Of a stretch of 64,000 bases of DNA, positions 53,294 to 62,447 are shown one piece after another (positions within the stretch are counted from its first letter, which is position 1; each line of letters opens with the position of its first letter). Under the pieces are notes generated by a model. The model saw nothing but the letters and a program-made list of their open reading frames with translations. It had not been told where the DNA came from and ran no database searches. Source of the DNA: Bradyrhizobium sp. Rc3b (GTDB lineage Bacteria; Pseudomonadota; Alphaproteobacteria; Rhizobiales; Xanthobacteraceae); contig NZ_FOUS01000013.1 of NCBI RefSeq assembly GCF_900114915.1, forward strand, positions 124,001 to 188,000, given 5' to 3'. The translations under genes and the position numbers were made by a program.

Positions 53294-54715
53294 ATGAACG
53301 CGAAGCCCGGCTTCACCGATTACATCGTCAAGGACATTTCGCTCGCCGATTTCGGCCGCAAGGAGCTCTCGCTCGCCGAGACCGAGATGCCCGGCCTGAT
53401 GGCCACCCGCGAAGAGTACGGCCCGAAGCAGCCGCTGAAGGGCGCCCGCATCGCCGGCTCCTTGCACATGACGATCCAGACCGGCGTGCTGATCGAGACG
53501 CTGGCAGCCCTCGGCGCCGACATTCGCTGGGTCTCCTGCAACATCTATTCGACGCAGGACCACGCTGCCGCCGCGATCGCGGCCGCCGGCATCCCCGTCT
53601 TCGCCGTCAAGGGCGAGACGCTGACCGAGTACTGGGACTACACCGCAAAACTGTTCGACTGGCACGGCGGCGGTCACCCGAACATGATCCTCGATGACGG
53701 CGGCGACGCCACCATGTACGTCCATCTCGGTCTGCGCGCCGAGAACGGCGACGCTGCGTTCCTGGACAAGCCGGGTTCGGAAGAAGAGGAAGTCTTCTTC
53801 GCGCTGCTGAAGAAGCAGCTCAAGGAAAAGCCCAAGGGCTACTTCGCCGAGATCGCCAAGAGCATCAAGGGCGTGTCCGAAGAGACCACCACGGGCGTGC
53901 ATCGTCTCTACGACATGCAGAAGGCCGGCACGCTGCTGTGGCCCGCCATCAACGTCAACGACAGCGTCACCAAGTCGAAGTTCGACAATCTCTACGGCTG
54001 CCGTGAATCGCTGGTCGACGGCATCCGCCGCGGCACCGACGTGATGATGTCGGGCAAGGTCGCGATGGTCGCCGGCTTCGGCGACGTCGGCAAGGGTTCG
54101 GCGGCCTCGCTGCGTCAGGCCGGTTGCCGCGTCATGGTGTCGGAAATCGATCCGATCTGCGCGCTGCAGGCCGCGATGGAAGGCTACGAAGTCGTGACCA
54201 TGGAAGACGCCGCGCCCCGCGCCGACATCTTCGTCACCGCGACCGGCAACAAGGACATCATCACCATCGAGCACATGCGCGCGATGAAGGATCGCGCCAT
54301 CGTCTGCAACATCGGTCACTTCGACAACGAGATCCAGATCGCGGGTCTGCGTAACCTGAAGTGGACCAACATCAAGCCGCAGGTCGACGAGATCGAATTC
54401 CCCGACAAGCATCGCATTATCATGCTGTCGGAAGGCCGCCTCGTGAACCTCGGCAACGCGATGGGCCATCCGTCCTTCGTGATGTCGGCCTCCTTCACCA
54501 ACCAGACGCTGGCGCAGATCGAGCTGTTCGCCAACAACAAGGACGGCAAGTACAAGAAGGAAGTCTACGTGCTGCCGAAGTCGCTCGACGAGAAGGTCGC
54601 GCGCCTGCACCTCGCCAAGATCGGCGTCAAGCTCACCGAGCTGCGCAAGGACCAGGCCGACTACATCGGCGTCAAGCAGGAAGGTCCGTACAAGTCGGAC
54701 CACTACCGCTACTGA
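53294..54715 (+). CDS. ahcY: S-adenosyl-L-homocysteine hydrolase
   Basis: A 473-residue AdoHcyase of the long bacterial type. [20 protein letters not shown] binds the substrate. Catalytic-site blocks are [20 protein letters not shown] and [20 protein letters not shown] with the Lys/Asp region [13 protein letters not shown]. The NAD loop is [19 protein letters not shown], and the C-terminus KSDHYRY is diagnostic. It splits SAH to adenosine and homocysteine. A strong terminator follows 20 bases after the stop. Confidence 0.98.
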   Translation: MNAKPGFTDYIVKDISLADFGRKELSLAETEMPGLMATREEYGPKQPLKGARIAGSLHMTIQTGVLIETLAALGADIRWVSCNIYSTQDHAAAAIAAAGIPVFAVKGETLTEYWDYTAKLFDWHGGGHPNMILDDGGDATMYVHLGLRAENGDAAFLDKPGSEEEEVFFALLKKQLKEKPKGYFAEIAKSIKGVSEETTTGVHRLYDMQKAGTLLWPAINVNDSVTKSKFDNLYGCRESLVDGIRRGTDVMMSGKVAMVAGFGDVGKGSAASLRQAGCRVMVSEIDPICALQAAMEGYEVVTMEDAAPRADIFVTATGNKDIITIEHMRAMKDRAIVCNIGHFDNEIQIAGLRNLKWTNIKPQVDEIEFPDKHRIIMLSEGRLVNLGNAMGHPSFVMSASFTNQTLAQIELFANNKDGKYKKEVYVLPKSLDEKVARLHLAKIGVKLTELRKDQADYIGVKQEGPYKSDHYRY

Positions 54716-54735
54716 TCCGCACGCAGTTGCGACAC

Positions 54736-54767
54736 AAAGGCCCCGGCGTGATCCGGGGCCTTTTTTT
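54736..54767 (+). terminator. Rho-independent terminator after ahcY
   Basis: AAAGGCCCCGG and CCGGGGCCTTT form an 11-base-pair stem around CGTGAT, followed by a run of T. It is the strongest terminator in the window and ends the metK-ahcY transcription unit. Confidence 0.9.
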
Positions 54768-54881
54768 GTTGGGCCTTCCTGTGGTACGCTTTCAGGTAGA
54801 GCCGAAACAAGCCTGCCACTTCCGGAGCGGGCGGCCGCTTTTTCCTACGTTCATTGTCAAAATGCATATGGAGGGAATGCG

Positions 54882-55301
54882 ATGTCCAGCGAAGCCAACG
54901 TTCAGCTTCTGAAGGAAGCCTATCGCGAGTGGAGCGAGAGCAAGGGCAAGAACGTCGACTATTGGTTCGACCATGTCATTGGCCCGCAAATCAAATTCGA
55001 TTCGATTCCGCAGGGAGCTGCGGCGGTGCCTTTTGCCAAGCGTTATGACGATCGCAATGCGCTGCGCAGCTATTTCGACGGTCTGCTGGCCGACTGGAGC
55101 ATGCAGTACTATACGATGGACGAATTCGTCGCGCAGGGCGACACCGTCTTCGCGCGCGGCGAATGCGCGTGGACGAACAAGAAGACCAACAAGGTCGCGA
55201 AGACGCCGAAGGTCGATTACTGGCGCTTCAAGGACGGCAAGGTGGTCGAATTCCACGAGTATTTCGACACCGCCACAGTCTACGGCGCCACCGTCCCGTG
55301 A
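54882..55301 (+). CDS. NTF2-like (SnoaL-type) protein
   Basis: A 139-residue protein of the NTF2-like fold. A helix (EANVQLLKEAYREWSESKGK) leads into a cone of beta strands: YDDRNALRSYFDGLLADWSM, FVAQGDTVFARGECAWTNKK, then VDYWRFKDGKVVEFHEYFDT. GKVVEFHEYFDT is the usual end of the fold with the pocket-facing His. Members are small-molecule isomerases, hydrolases or binding proteins. It lies 49 bases before the flavin monooxygenase gene in the same direction and may act in the same pathway. Confidence 0.85.
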   Translation: MSSEANVQLLKEAYREWSESKGKNVDYWFDHVIGPQIKFDSIPQGAAAVPFAKRYDDRNALRSYFDGLLADWSMQYYTMDEFVAQGDTVFARGECAWTNKKTNKVAKTPKVDYWRFKDGKVVEFHEYFDTATVYGATVP

Positions 55302-55350
55302 TGTTGCAATTCGGCGCGGCGCTGCCCATGCTATGACGAGGGAGAACGCC

Positions 55351-56817
55351 ATGACCGAAGCCAAAGAACATTTCGACGTCCTCATCGTCGGTGCCGGGCT
55401 GTCCGGCATCGGCGCGGGTTATCACTTGCAGACCAAGTGCCCCACCAAGAGCTACGTCATCCTGGAGGGGCGCGACTGCATCGGCGGCACCTGGGACCTG
55501 TTCCGCTACCCCGGCATCCGCTCCGACAGCGACATGTTCACGCTCGGCTATTCGTTCAAGCCGTGGACCGATCCGAAGGCGATCGCCGACGGGGCGCAGA
55601 TCCTGAACTATGTGCGCGAGACCGCGGCCGAGAACGGCATCGAGAAGCACATCCGCTTCCGCCATCGCGTCAAGCGGGCTTCGTGGTCGACGCCGGACGC
55701 GCGCTGGACCATCGAGGCCGAGCGCATCACGGGCGAGGGCGCGACGGAGCTGGTGCGCTTCACCTGCAATTTTCTCTTCATGTGCTCGGGCTATTACAAA
55801 TACGAGGCGGGCTACACGCCGGAGTTCAAGGGCTCCGCTGATTTCGTCGGCCGCATCGTGCATCCGCAGAAATGGACCGAGGACATCGACTACGCGGGCA
55901 AGCGCGTCGTGGTGATCGGCTCGGGCGCGACCGCGGTGACGCTGGTGCCGGAGCTCGCCAAGAAGGCGACACAGGTCATTATGCTGCAGCGCTCGCCGAC
56001 CTACGTGGTGTCGCGCCCGGCGCAGGATCCCGTCGCCAACAAGATCCGCCGAAATCTGCCGACGCGGCTTGCCTATCATGTCATCCGCTGGCGCAACGTG
56101 ATGTGGGGGATGTTCTTCTTCCAGCTTAGCCGGCGCCGGCCTGCGAAGGTCAAGGAGCTCGTCCTCAAGGGCGTGCAGATGGCGCTCGGTCCGGACTACG
56201 ACGTCGCCACCCATTTCACGCCGCGCTACAATCCCTGGGACCAGCGGCTCTGCCTGGTGCCCGATGGCGACCTGTTCAAGGCGATCCGCGAGCAGCGCGT
56301 CGCCGTCGTGACGAGCGAGATCGACACGTTCACGCGCGAGGGTGTTCGCCTGAAGGATGGCAGCGAACTTGCGGCCGACATCATCGTGACGGCGACCGGG
56401 CTGGTGCTTCAGGTCGTCGGCGGTCTCGACGTCAGTGTCGACGGCCGTGCCGTCGATTTCGCCAATACGCTGACCTACAAGGGCATGATGTATGCGGACG
56501 TGCCCAACATGGCCTCGGCCTTCGGCTACACCAATGCGTCCTGGACGCTGAAATGCGACCTCACCTGCGAATATGTCTGCCGGCTCATCAACTACATGGA
56601 CCGGCACAATTTCCGCCAGTGCGTGCCGCATAATGACGACCCCGAGATCACCGCGCAGCCGTCGCTGGACTTCACCTCGGGCTATGTGCAGCGCTCGGTG
56701 GCCAAGATGCCAAAGCAGGGCTCCAAGCAGCCGTGGCGGCTGTACCAGAACTACGCGCTCGACATCGTCTCCTTGCGCTTCGGCCGGATCGACGACGGCG
56801 TGATGCGATATTCCTGA
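55351..56817 (+). CDS. Flavin-containing / Baeyer-Villiger-type monooxygenase
   Basis: A 488-residue flavoprotein from ATG 55351, which has GAGGGAGAA upstream. The FAD loop is VLIVGAGLSGIGAGYHL near residue 11, and GGTWDLFRYPGIRSDSDMFT is typical of Baeyer-Villiger enzymes. The fingerprint FxGxxxHxxxW is present as FVGRIVHPQKW near residue 165. A second dinucleotide loop, VVVIGSGATAVTLVPELA, binds NADPH, and IIVTATGLVLQ marks the C-terminal flavin side. It uses NADPH and O2 on ketones or heteroatoms. It is convergent with the MFS gene. Confidence 0.92.
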   Translation: MTEAKEHFDVLIVGAGLSGIGAGYHLQTKCPTKSYVILEGRDCIGGTWDLFRYPGIRSDSDMFTLGYSFKPWTDPKAIADGAQILNYVRETAAENGIEKHIRFRHRVKRASWSTPDARWTIEAERITGEGATELVRFTCNFLFMCSGYYKYEAGYTPEFKGSADFVGRIVHPQKWTEDIDYAGKRVVVIGSGATAVTLVPELAKKATQVIMLQRSPTYVVSRPAQDPVANKIRRNLPTRLAYHVIRWRNVMWGMFFFQLSRRRPAKVKELVLKGVQMALGPDYDVATHFTPRYNPWDQRLCLVPDGDLFKAIREQRVAVVTSEIDTFTREGVRLKDGSELAADIIVTATGLVLQVVGGLDVSVDGRAVDFANTLTYKGMMYADVPNMASAFGYTNASWTLKCDLTCEYVCRLINYMDRHNFRQCVPHNDDPEITAQPSLDFTSGYVQRSVAKMPKQGSKQPWRLYQNYALDIVSLRFGRIDDGVMRYS

Positions 56818-56835
56818 TCGCGCCGCCGCCGGTCG

Positions 56836-58089
56836 TTACGCCTTGCGCCTGGCAAGCGCCATTGCAAGGTCGACCGCGAGCGCCAGCACCACCGCGCCGC
56901 CGCCGAGTGCGAACAGCACCTGATAATCGCCGCCGGTCTGCGCGTAGATCCAGGAGAAGCCGTAAGCGGCCGCGGCCTGGAACAGTGCAAAGCTGGTAGT
57001 GGCATGGCTCCAGGTCGCGCGCTGCTGCTCGGCGGAGTGCGGAACGAGTTCATGGATGCGTCCGAGCACCAGCGGCACGATGCCGGGCGTGAAGCCGCCG
57101 ATCACGATGCTCGATACGATCAGCGAAAGAGGCGCGGTGCTGACGGTCGGCAGCAGCACGGCGGCCGCCTCGATCAGAAAGGCCGCCCGCAGCGCCGGAC
57201 CGAACCCGGCGCGGTCACCGAGATGGCCGGTGACGAGCGGACCGACGATGGCGCCGAGGCCGTACAGCACCCAATAGCGCGATCCAGCGGCAATGCCCTG
57301 GCCGAGGCCGCGCGCCACGAAATCGACGATGAAGACCATGTGCGGCACCAATGCCACCGCGTTGAGGCCGTACTGGATCATCAGCGCGCGGGCGATGGGC
57401 GAGGTTTGGTGCTTGGTTTGAGAAGGCGCAGTGTCGCTGTTCGCTTCGGCAGGCCAGTTCCACCAGCTTGCGAGGGTGAGCAGGGCGGAGAGCACGCCGA
57501 GCCCATACCAGCTCTGCTGCAGTCCCTGTTGCAGCAGCAGCGGCACCAGCGTGCCCGATGCGGCGACGCCGAGGCCGACGCCGGCGAAGATCACGCCGCC
57601 GACGATGCCGCGCCTCGCAGCTGAGGTGTGCGGCAGAATGACGGAGGCCGCCAGCACCATGATGATTCCGCCAGTAAGGCCGGAGAGGAAGCGCCAGGCG
57701 AAGAACCAGGTGAACGACACCGGCGATGAGCTGGCGAAGAAGGAGAGAGTCGCAAGCAGCATCATCGCCCGCAGCGCGCGAACCGCGCCGATCCGACTGG
57801 CGGCACGCCGTGCGGTGAGCGCGCCGGCGAGATAACCGGCGAGGTTCGCAGCACCGAGATAGACGACATCCGATGCGCTGAACCAGTTTGCAGCGATCAG
57901 GGCGGGGATCAGCGGCGTGTAGGAAAAGCGGGCGAGGCCAAGTCCGACGAGTGAGGCGGACAATCCCGCCACCGCATATCGCCAGGTCTGTTGCGAAGAA
58001 CGTTGCTTTGACGAAGCCTCTCGTGAAGCCGATGCCGCCGTCGGATGCGGCCGAGCCTCGACGAGTGGTTTCAGATCTGCGCTGGTCAT
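56836..58089 (-). CDS. MFS transporter, YbfB/YjiJ-like
   Basis: A 417-residue membrane protein with twelve predicted helices from ATG 58089, which has AGGAGGATGA upstream. The first helix, GLSASLVGLGLARFSYTPLI, is a signature of the YbfB/YjiJ group, including the ARFxYTPLIP motif. LGAANLAGYLAGALTARR is the loop 2-3 region and FLSGLTGGIIMVLAASVI follows. It is last in a minus-strand operon after an SDR and a tautomerase, so it may export or import the compound they act on. Confidence 0.9.
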   Translation of the reverse strand: MTSADLKPLVEARPHPTAASASREASSKQRSSQQTWRYAVAGLSASLVGLGLARFSYTPLIPALIAANWFSASDVVYLGAANLAGYLAGALTARRAASRIGAVRALRAMMLLATLSFFASSSPVSFTWFFAWRFLSGLTGGIIMVLAASVILPHTSAARRGIVGGVIFAGVGLGVAASGTLVPLLLQQGLQQSWYGLGVLSALLTLASWWNWPAEANSDTAPSQTKHQTSPIARALMIQYGLNAVALVPHMVFIVDFVARGLGQGIAAGSRYWVLYGLGAIVGPLVTGHLGDRAGFGPALRAAFLIEAAAVLLPTVSTAPLSLIVSSIVIGGFTPGIVPLVLGRIHELVPHSAEQQRATWSHATTSFALFQAAAAYGFSWIYAQTGGDYQVLFALGGGAVVLALAVDLAMALARRKA

Positions 58090-58121
58090 GTCATCCTCCT
58101 GCGCGCACGATCGCGCGCGGA

Positions 58122-58358
58122 TCATCCTGTCTGGGCGGCGCGACGGCGCCGGAACTCCGGCACGGGCAGGCCGCCCCAGCCCCAATTGTCGGTGTCGACT
58201 TCCTCGATCACGACGAATGTCGAATCGAGCGGCTTGCCGAGCACGTCGAGCAGCAGCTGGCTCGATCCCTTGATCAGCGCGGCCTTCTCCTCCGCGGTGA
58301 GCGACGCCGCTCCCGGCGTCGTTCCTTCGCGGGTCACTTGGATGGTGACGATGGGCAT
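58122..58358 (-). CDS. 4-oxalocrotonate tautomerase-like protein
   Basis: A 78-residue tautomerase-superfamily protein. After Met removal the N-terminal Pro of MPIVTIQVTREG would be the catalytic base. KAALIKGSSQLLLDVLGKPL is the helix, and STFVVIEEVDTDNWGWGGLP the strand and loop before the C-terminus. The ATG at 58358 has GAGGAG at a good distance. It lies between the SDR gene (19 bases) and the MFS gene (32 bases) on the same strand, so one operon is likely. It probably catalyses keto-enol conversion in a catabolic step. Confidence 0.88.
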   Translation of the reverse strand: MPIVTIQVTREGTTPGAASLTAEEKAALIKGSSQLLLDVLGKPLDSTFVVIEEVDTDNWGWGGLPVPEFRRRRAAQTG

Positions 58359-58377
58359 CGTGGCTCTCCTCTCACGC

Positions 58378-59088
58378 TCAGTGGCCGGCGCTCTGGCCGC
58401 CGTCGACATGCAGGATCTCGCCGGTGACGAAGGAGGCGCCCTCGAGATAAAGGACGGCTTCGACGATGTCGGACATCTCGCCCATGTGACCGACCGGGTG
58501 CAGCGCGTTTAGCTGGGCATGCGTCGCGACCGGATGCATCGGCGACTTGATGATCCCCGGCGAGACCGCGTTTACGCGAATGCCGCGCTTGGCGTATTCG
58601 ATCGCAAGCGACTTGGTCGCGGCGTTCAGGCCGCCCTTGCTCAGCGAGGCCAGCACCGCGGGAACGTTCGAATTGGCCTGATCGGTCAGCGTGGTCGTGA
58701 TCTGAACGACATGGCCCGAACCCTGCTTCTCCATCTCGGCGATGGCGAGCTGCGTGATGTGGAAGAAGCCCGCGACGTTGGTGCCCATCACCGCCGCGTA
58801 ATCCTCGGCCGTGTACTGCGTGAACGGCTTTGCGACGAAGATGCCGGCATTATTGACCAGCGTGTCGACTCGTCCGAAGCGGGCGACGGCCTGCGAAACC
58901 ACACGCTCGGCGGTGCTCCGCTCGGCGATGTCGCCCGCCACGGCGAGGACGTCGTCGTCACCCGACGGCTTGATGGAGCGTGCCGTTGCGACGACGCGGT
59001 AGTTGCGATCGCGAAAACCCTGGACCAGGGCGGCGCCGATGCCCTGCGAAGCACCGGTGATGATGGCGACTTTCTGCTCGATACCCAT
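58378..59088 (-). CDS. SDR-family oxidoreductase lacking the canonical catalytic Tyr
   Basis: A 236-residue classical-size SDR. The NAD loop is TGASQGIGAALVQGF and NNAGIFVAKPF the structural motif. The usual Y-x-x-x-K reads A-S-L-S-K in VPAVLASLSKGGLNAATKSL: the Lys is kept but Tyr is replaced by Ala. The catalytic Ser region is Thr-rich (VQITTTLTD). VNAVSPGIIKSPMHP and the C-terminal HVDGGQSAGH are normal. The ATG at 59088 has AGGAG upstream. Altered catalysis or a binding role is possible. It is first gene of the SDR-tautomerase-MFS operon, divergent from a LysR regulator. Confidence 0.88.
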   Translation of the reverse strand: MGIEQKVAIITGASQGIGAALVQGFRDRNYRVVATARSIKPSGDDDVLAVAGDIAERSTAERVVSQAVARFGRVDTLVNNAGIFVAKPFTQYTAEDYAAVMGTNVAGFFHITQLAIAEMEKQGSGHVVQITTTLTDQANSNVPAVLASLSKGGLNAATKSLAIEYAKRGIRVNAVSPGIIKSPMHPVATHAQLNALHPVGHMGEMSDIVEAVLYLEGASFVTGEILHVDGGQSAGH

Positions 59089-59302
59089 GACGGGCTCCTG
59101 TTGTTGGCCTTGAGAACCTGCGTCAGCACTCGGCTGGCTTGGGTCCTGAGGTACGCTGCGGCAGCCCGGCCGCGAATGCCCGCCGTCCGTCAGACACTCT
59201 TTCGCGGCGCGTACGAATGACGGGTCGGCGCCTGGCGACGGTTGTCGCCGCGGAGGGGAACGCCTAGCCTGCGGCCGGAATCCAAGGGGGCGACGGGAAG
59301 GC

Positions 59303-60226
59303 ATGGATCGTCTGGATGCGATGAAAGTGTTCGTCCTTGCGGTGGACGAGGGCAGCCTGGCTGCCGTCGGCCGCAAGCTCGGCCGCTCGCCGGCGGCGGT
59401 GAGCCGCGCCATCGCCTTTCTCGAGGAACGGGTCGGCGCGGAGCTGCTGCACCGGACGACGCGCTCGATCAAGCTCAGCGAGGAGGGCGAGCGCTATGTC
59501 GCGATCTGCCGTCGCGTGCTCACCGAGTTGGAGGAGGCCGACGACATCGCGGCCGGACCGCGGTCGGCGCCGCGCGGCCTGCTCACGATCACCGCTCCCG
59601 TGGTGTCGGGCGAGATAGTGTTGCGGCCGATTCTGGATGCATTTCTCGACGCCTGTCCGACGGTGTCGGCCAAGCTGTTGCTGTTCGATCGCGCTGTCAA
59701 TCTGATCGAGGAGGGCATCGACATCGCGCTTCGCATCGGCCCTCTCGCGGACTCGGCAATGGTGGCGATGCGGGTCGGCGAGATCAGCCGCGTGGTCGTC
59801 GCGGCCCCGCGCTATCTGAAGCAGCATCCCCGCATCACCGAGCCCGGCGATCTTGCCAAGCATCAGATCGTGGCGATGGCCCATCTGCCCAATTCCTGGA
59901 CCTTCGCGCCGCAGGCCGGTGGGTCGGTGCCGCGTACGGTGCAGTTCACGCCGCGTCTTATCGTCAACAGCACCTACGCGGCCGTAGCCTCCGCCGTTGC
60001 CGGCCGCGGCGTCGCGCGGATGTATTCGTACCAGGTGGCCGAGCAGGTTGCGCGCGGCGAGCTCGAGATCGTGCTGGCCGGCGAGAAGGATCCGGAGATG
60101 CCGGCGCACCTGATCTGCCCGCAGGGTCGGCTCTCCGTGCCGAAGGTGCGGGCCTTTACCGATTTTGCCGTGCCGCGGCTGAAGAAGCACTTTGCGCAGC
60201 TGAAGAAGAGCGTGAGTGCACACTGA
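59303..60226 (+). CDS. LysR-family transcriptional regulator
   Basis: A 307-residue LTTR. The N-terminal winged HTH is MDRLDAMKVFVLAVDEGSLA plus GRKLGRSPAAVSRAIAFLEE, followed by ELLHRTTRSIKLSEEG. The effector domain starts GLLTITAPVVSGEIVLRPIL, in the group with DIALRIGPLADS near residue 145. It is divergent from the SDR operon with 214 bases between starts, the usual layout for a LysR protein controlling the neighbouring genes in response to their substrate. Confidence 0.93.
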   Translation: MDRLDAMKVFVLAVDEGSLAAVGRKLGRSPAAVSRAIAFLEERVGAELLHRTTRSIKLSEEGERYVAICRRVLTELEEADDIAAGPRSAPRGLLTITAPVVSGEIVLRPILDAFLDACPTVSAKLLLFDRAVNLIEEGIDIALRIGPLADSAMVAMRVGEISRVVVAAPRYLKQHPRITEPGDLAKHQIVAMAHLPNSWTFAPQAGGSVPRTVQFTPRLIVNSTYAAVASAVAGRGVARMYSYQVAEQVARGELEIVLAGEKDPEMPAHLICPQGRLSVPKVRAFTDFAVPRLKKHFAQLKKSVSAH

Positions 60227-60372
60227 GTTACCGCGCGCCCGGCAATGCGTCGTTTTACGTATTCGGCCGCGAGGAGGAATCGGCGACGCTGCCCCGAACG
60301 GTTAACGCCGGATTAACCGCGGACTCCTAGCCTGTCTCGGCCGGGGTTACTCGCAAGGCCGAGGTGAGCCTA

Positions 60373-60528
60373 ATGGAAGCCCAGAAGATCGCGGTCGACG
60401 CCGTTGTCGCGCTGACCGATTGCGACCGCAGCGCTGTCGTAGCCTTTATCCGCCAGCTCTATCTCGCCGGGGTGACCGACCCCAAACGCCTGACCTTCAA
60501 GGGTCTGCAGGCACTGTCGCGGGCGTAG
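60373..60528 (+). CDS. Small hypothetical protein (51 residues)
   Basis: A 51-residue frame from ATG 60373 with GAGGTGA seven bases upstream. The residues are balanced and helical: EAQKIAVDAVVALTDCDRSA, VVAFIRQLYLAGVTDP, then a short basic end KRLTFKGLQALSRA. It has no signal or membrane segment. Family is unknown to me. Its codon usage resembles core genes, unlike the short frames in the decayed region. Confidence 0.6.
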   Translation: MEAQKIAVDAVVALTDCDRSAVVAFIRQLYLAGVTDPKRLTFKGLQALSRA

Positions 60529-60656
60529 CCGGCTGGTTTCGGCGGGCCATCCCTGCGCTCTCGCCAGTGCGACCGCAGCGCAGCGGTGAATATATTGCCG
60601 CTCGGCCCGGCTCAAGGTAGATGACGTCCTCAGCTAAGTCTCTGGGGAACGGGGAT

Positions 60657-61586
60657 ATGCTGAAACAGCTTTTTGCACCGCAACTTGTCATCCTTTATGT
60701 GCTTGCGGCCTCGACGATTTACGTTCACTTCCGCGGCAAGCAGCGATTGCGCTTTGCGCGCCAGCTCGGCGATCACTCGACCTATCTCGCGCCCTACAAT
60801 GTGCTGATGTATGCGGGCTCGGCGGTGCCGAACAAGCCGGTGATCCCGGTCGAGCAATTTCCGGAGTTGAAGCCGCTCAGTGCGAACTGGGAGACGATCC
60901 GTGACGAGGCGGTGCGCCTGTTCGACGAAGGCTTCATCCGCGCGGCTGCGAAGAACAACGACTGGGGCTTCTACTCGTTCTTCAAGAGCGGCTGGAAGCG
61001 GTTTTACCTGAAATGGTATGACGACTTCCTGCCTTCGGCGCGCACGCTGTGCCCGAAGACGGTGGAGCTGCTCAACGCGATCCCGAGCGTGCACGGCGCG
61101 ATGTTCGCGATGCTGCCGCCGGGCGGCAAACTCGGTGCCCATCGAGATCCGTTCGCGGGCTCGCTGCGCTACCACCTCGGGCTCGTCACGCCGAACTCGA
61201 GCAAGTGCCGCATCCTGGTCGACGGCGTCGAATGCGTCTGGCGTGACGGCGAGGCCTTCATGTTCGACGAGACCTTCATCCACAGCGCCGAGAATGCGAC
61301 CGACGTCAACCGCATCATCCTGTTCTGCGACGTTGAGCGCCCGATGAAATTCGGCTTCATGACCGCGATCAACCGCTGGGTCAGCCATCACATCGTCAAG
61401 GCGTCGGCGACCCAGAACGTCGACGGCGAGAATGTCGGCGTGCTCAACAAGGTGTTCGGCAAGCTCTACGAGATCCACCTCGCCAGCCGCAAGGTCAAGG
61501 CATGGAATCGCAACGTCTATTATGCGCTGAAATACTCGCTGACCGCGCTGATCCTCGGCCTGATCGTGTTGTCCGCGCTGCGCTAA
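60657..61586 (+). CDS. lpxO: LpxO-like aspartyl/asparaginyl beta-hydroxylase (lipid A hydroxylase)
   Basis: A 309-residue protein. An N-terminal anchor (PQLVILYVLAASTIYVHF) puts it at the inner membrane. The catalytic double-stranded beta helix has the iron motif H-x-D in GAHRDPFAGSLRYHLGL and the distal His in FDETFIHSAENATD; Arg of NRIILFCDVERP binds 2-oxoglutarate. A C-terminal hydrophobic segment (SLTALILGLIVLSAL) is a second anchor. A start at 60621 is also possible. LpxO adds a 2-hydroxyl to a lipid A acyl chain using Fe, O2 and 2-oxoglutarate. Confidence 0.88.
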   Translation: MLKQLFAPQLVILYVLAASTIYVHFRGKQRLRFARQLGDHSTYLAPYNVLMYAGSAVPNKPVIPVEQFPELKPLSANWETIRDEAVRLFDEGFIRAAAKNNDWGFYSFFKSGWKRFYLKWYDDFLPSARTLCPKTVELLNAIPSVHGAMFAMLPPGGKLGAHRDPFAGSLRYHLGLVTPNSSKCRILVDGVECVWRDGEAFMFDETFIHSAENATDVNRIILFCDVERPMKFGFMTAINRWVSHHIVKASATQNVDGENVGVLNKVFGKLYEIHLASRKVKAWNRNVYYALKYSLTALILGLIVLSALR

Positions 61587-61913
61587 GTACGAATGCGTAG
61601 GGTGGATCAGCGAAGCGTAATCCACCATTCGGCATATCGGCGATTGACGATTCCCGTGTGGCACGATGCGTTGGCGGATTACGCTGCGCTAACCCGCCCT
61701 GCGATTTCTGCGGTGATCCCGCGCGTGTCTAGTGATGGTGTTTGTGCCCTGCGGAGCTATCAGGGCGCTGGTAGCCTCGCAGTTCTGCGTATCTTTGCAT
61801 TTGGCTCTGATTGAGCAAGGCCGCGGTCGACAGGTAAGTCCATATCTTGCTGGAAGGTCTGTCCCATGGCAACAAGGCTTGCCGTGATCACGTAGCCGAA
61901 GATGGAGCAGGTG
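61587..61913. other. Gap holding a GTGGATTACGC-type repeat
   Basis: Apart from the repeat at 61597-61700 there is no gene or RNA I can support. A short plus-strand frame through the repeat is not convincing. Confidence 0.4.
61597..61700. repeat. Intergenic repeat of the GTAGGGTGGATNAGCGAAGCG type
   Basis: The left arm GTAGGGTGGATCAGCGAAGC plus GTAATCCACC is matched in inverted sense by the right arm GGCGGATTACGCTGCGCTAA plus CCCGCC. This is a widespread proteobacterial intergenic repeat whose arms form an imperfect hairpin of about 100 bases. Confidence 0.6.
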
Positions 61914-62372
61914 ATGGCCCGCTTGCCGACCGCCGACAGCGAGACGAAGCAGTTCTTCCTGGCCTGGCTGGAAACCTTCGCGGGCTACGTCCGCGAGGTC
62001 GACTACGCCTCGGCGCGGCCGCTCTTCCATCCGGACGTGCTTGCCTTCGGCACGCATAACGACGTCATCCCCGGCCTCGATCAGTGGGTCTCGACGCAAT
62101 GGGACAATGTCTGGCCGAAGACGACGGACTTCCGTTTTGTGCTCGATCAGACCTCGGTCCTGGCATCCCGCGACGGCACGATGGCCACGGTGATCGCGCC
62201 GTGGACGAGCACGGGCTATCATTCCGACGGCGGCGCCTTTCCGCGCCCGGGCCGTGCGACCATGATCTTTGCGAAGAATGCCGATGGCTGGCTGTGCGTG
62301 CATTCGCACATGTCGCTCAATCGCGGTGTGCCGCAGGTGAGCCACGCCAATCGGCCGGTGAAGGCCTGGTAG
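61914..62372 (+). CDS. SnoaL-like / DUF4440-type protein
   Basis: A 152-residue NTF2-like protein. The helix FFLAWLETFAGYVREVDYAS leads to LFHPDVLAFGTHNDVIPGLD, then a strand cluster with MATVIAPWTSTGYHSDGGAF and a terminal KNADGWLCVHSHMSLNRGVP, the DUF4440-like end with pocket His. ATG 61914 has GGAG six bases upstream; ATG 61902 is a possible longer start. It stands alone and is convergent with the fumarylacetoacetate hydrolase-family gene across a terminator. Function is unknown. Confidence 0.82.
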   Translation: MARLPTADSETKQFFLAWLETFAGYVREVDYASARPLFHPDVLAFGTHNDVIPGLDQWVSTQWDNVWPKTTDFRFVLDQTSVLASRDGTMATVIAPWTSTGYHSDGGAFPRPGRATMIFAKNADGWLCVHSHMSLNRGVPQVSHANRPVKAW

Positions 62373-62397
62373 ATCCACCCCGTCCGCCCGAAATGCA

Positions 62398-62428
62398 AAA
62401 GGCCCCGGACACGTCCGGGGCCTTTCGA
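62398..62428. terminator. Bidirectional Rho-independent terminator
   Basis: AAAGGCCCCGGAC and GTCCGGGGCCTTT are perfect inverted arms, with an A run on the left and a T run on the right. It can end transcription in both directions between two convergent genes. Confidence 0.9.
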
Positions 62429-62447
62429 TTTCCGGATGTCGTGCGGC

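Noticed and set aside
53180-54703. A 507-codon open frame on the minus strand
   Set aside because: It is antisense to ahcY, which is unmistakable. The product is Val/Asp/His/Gly-rich and matches nothing.
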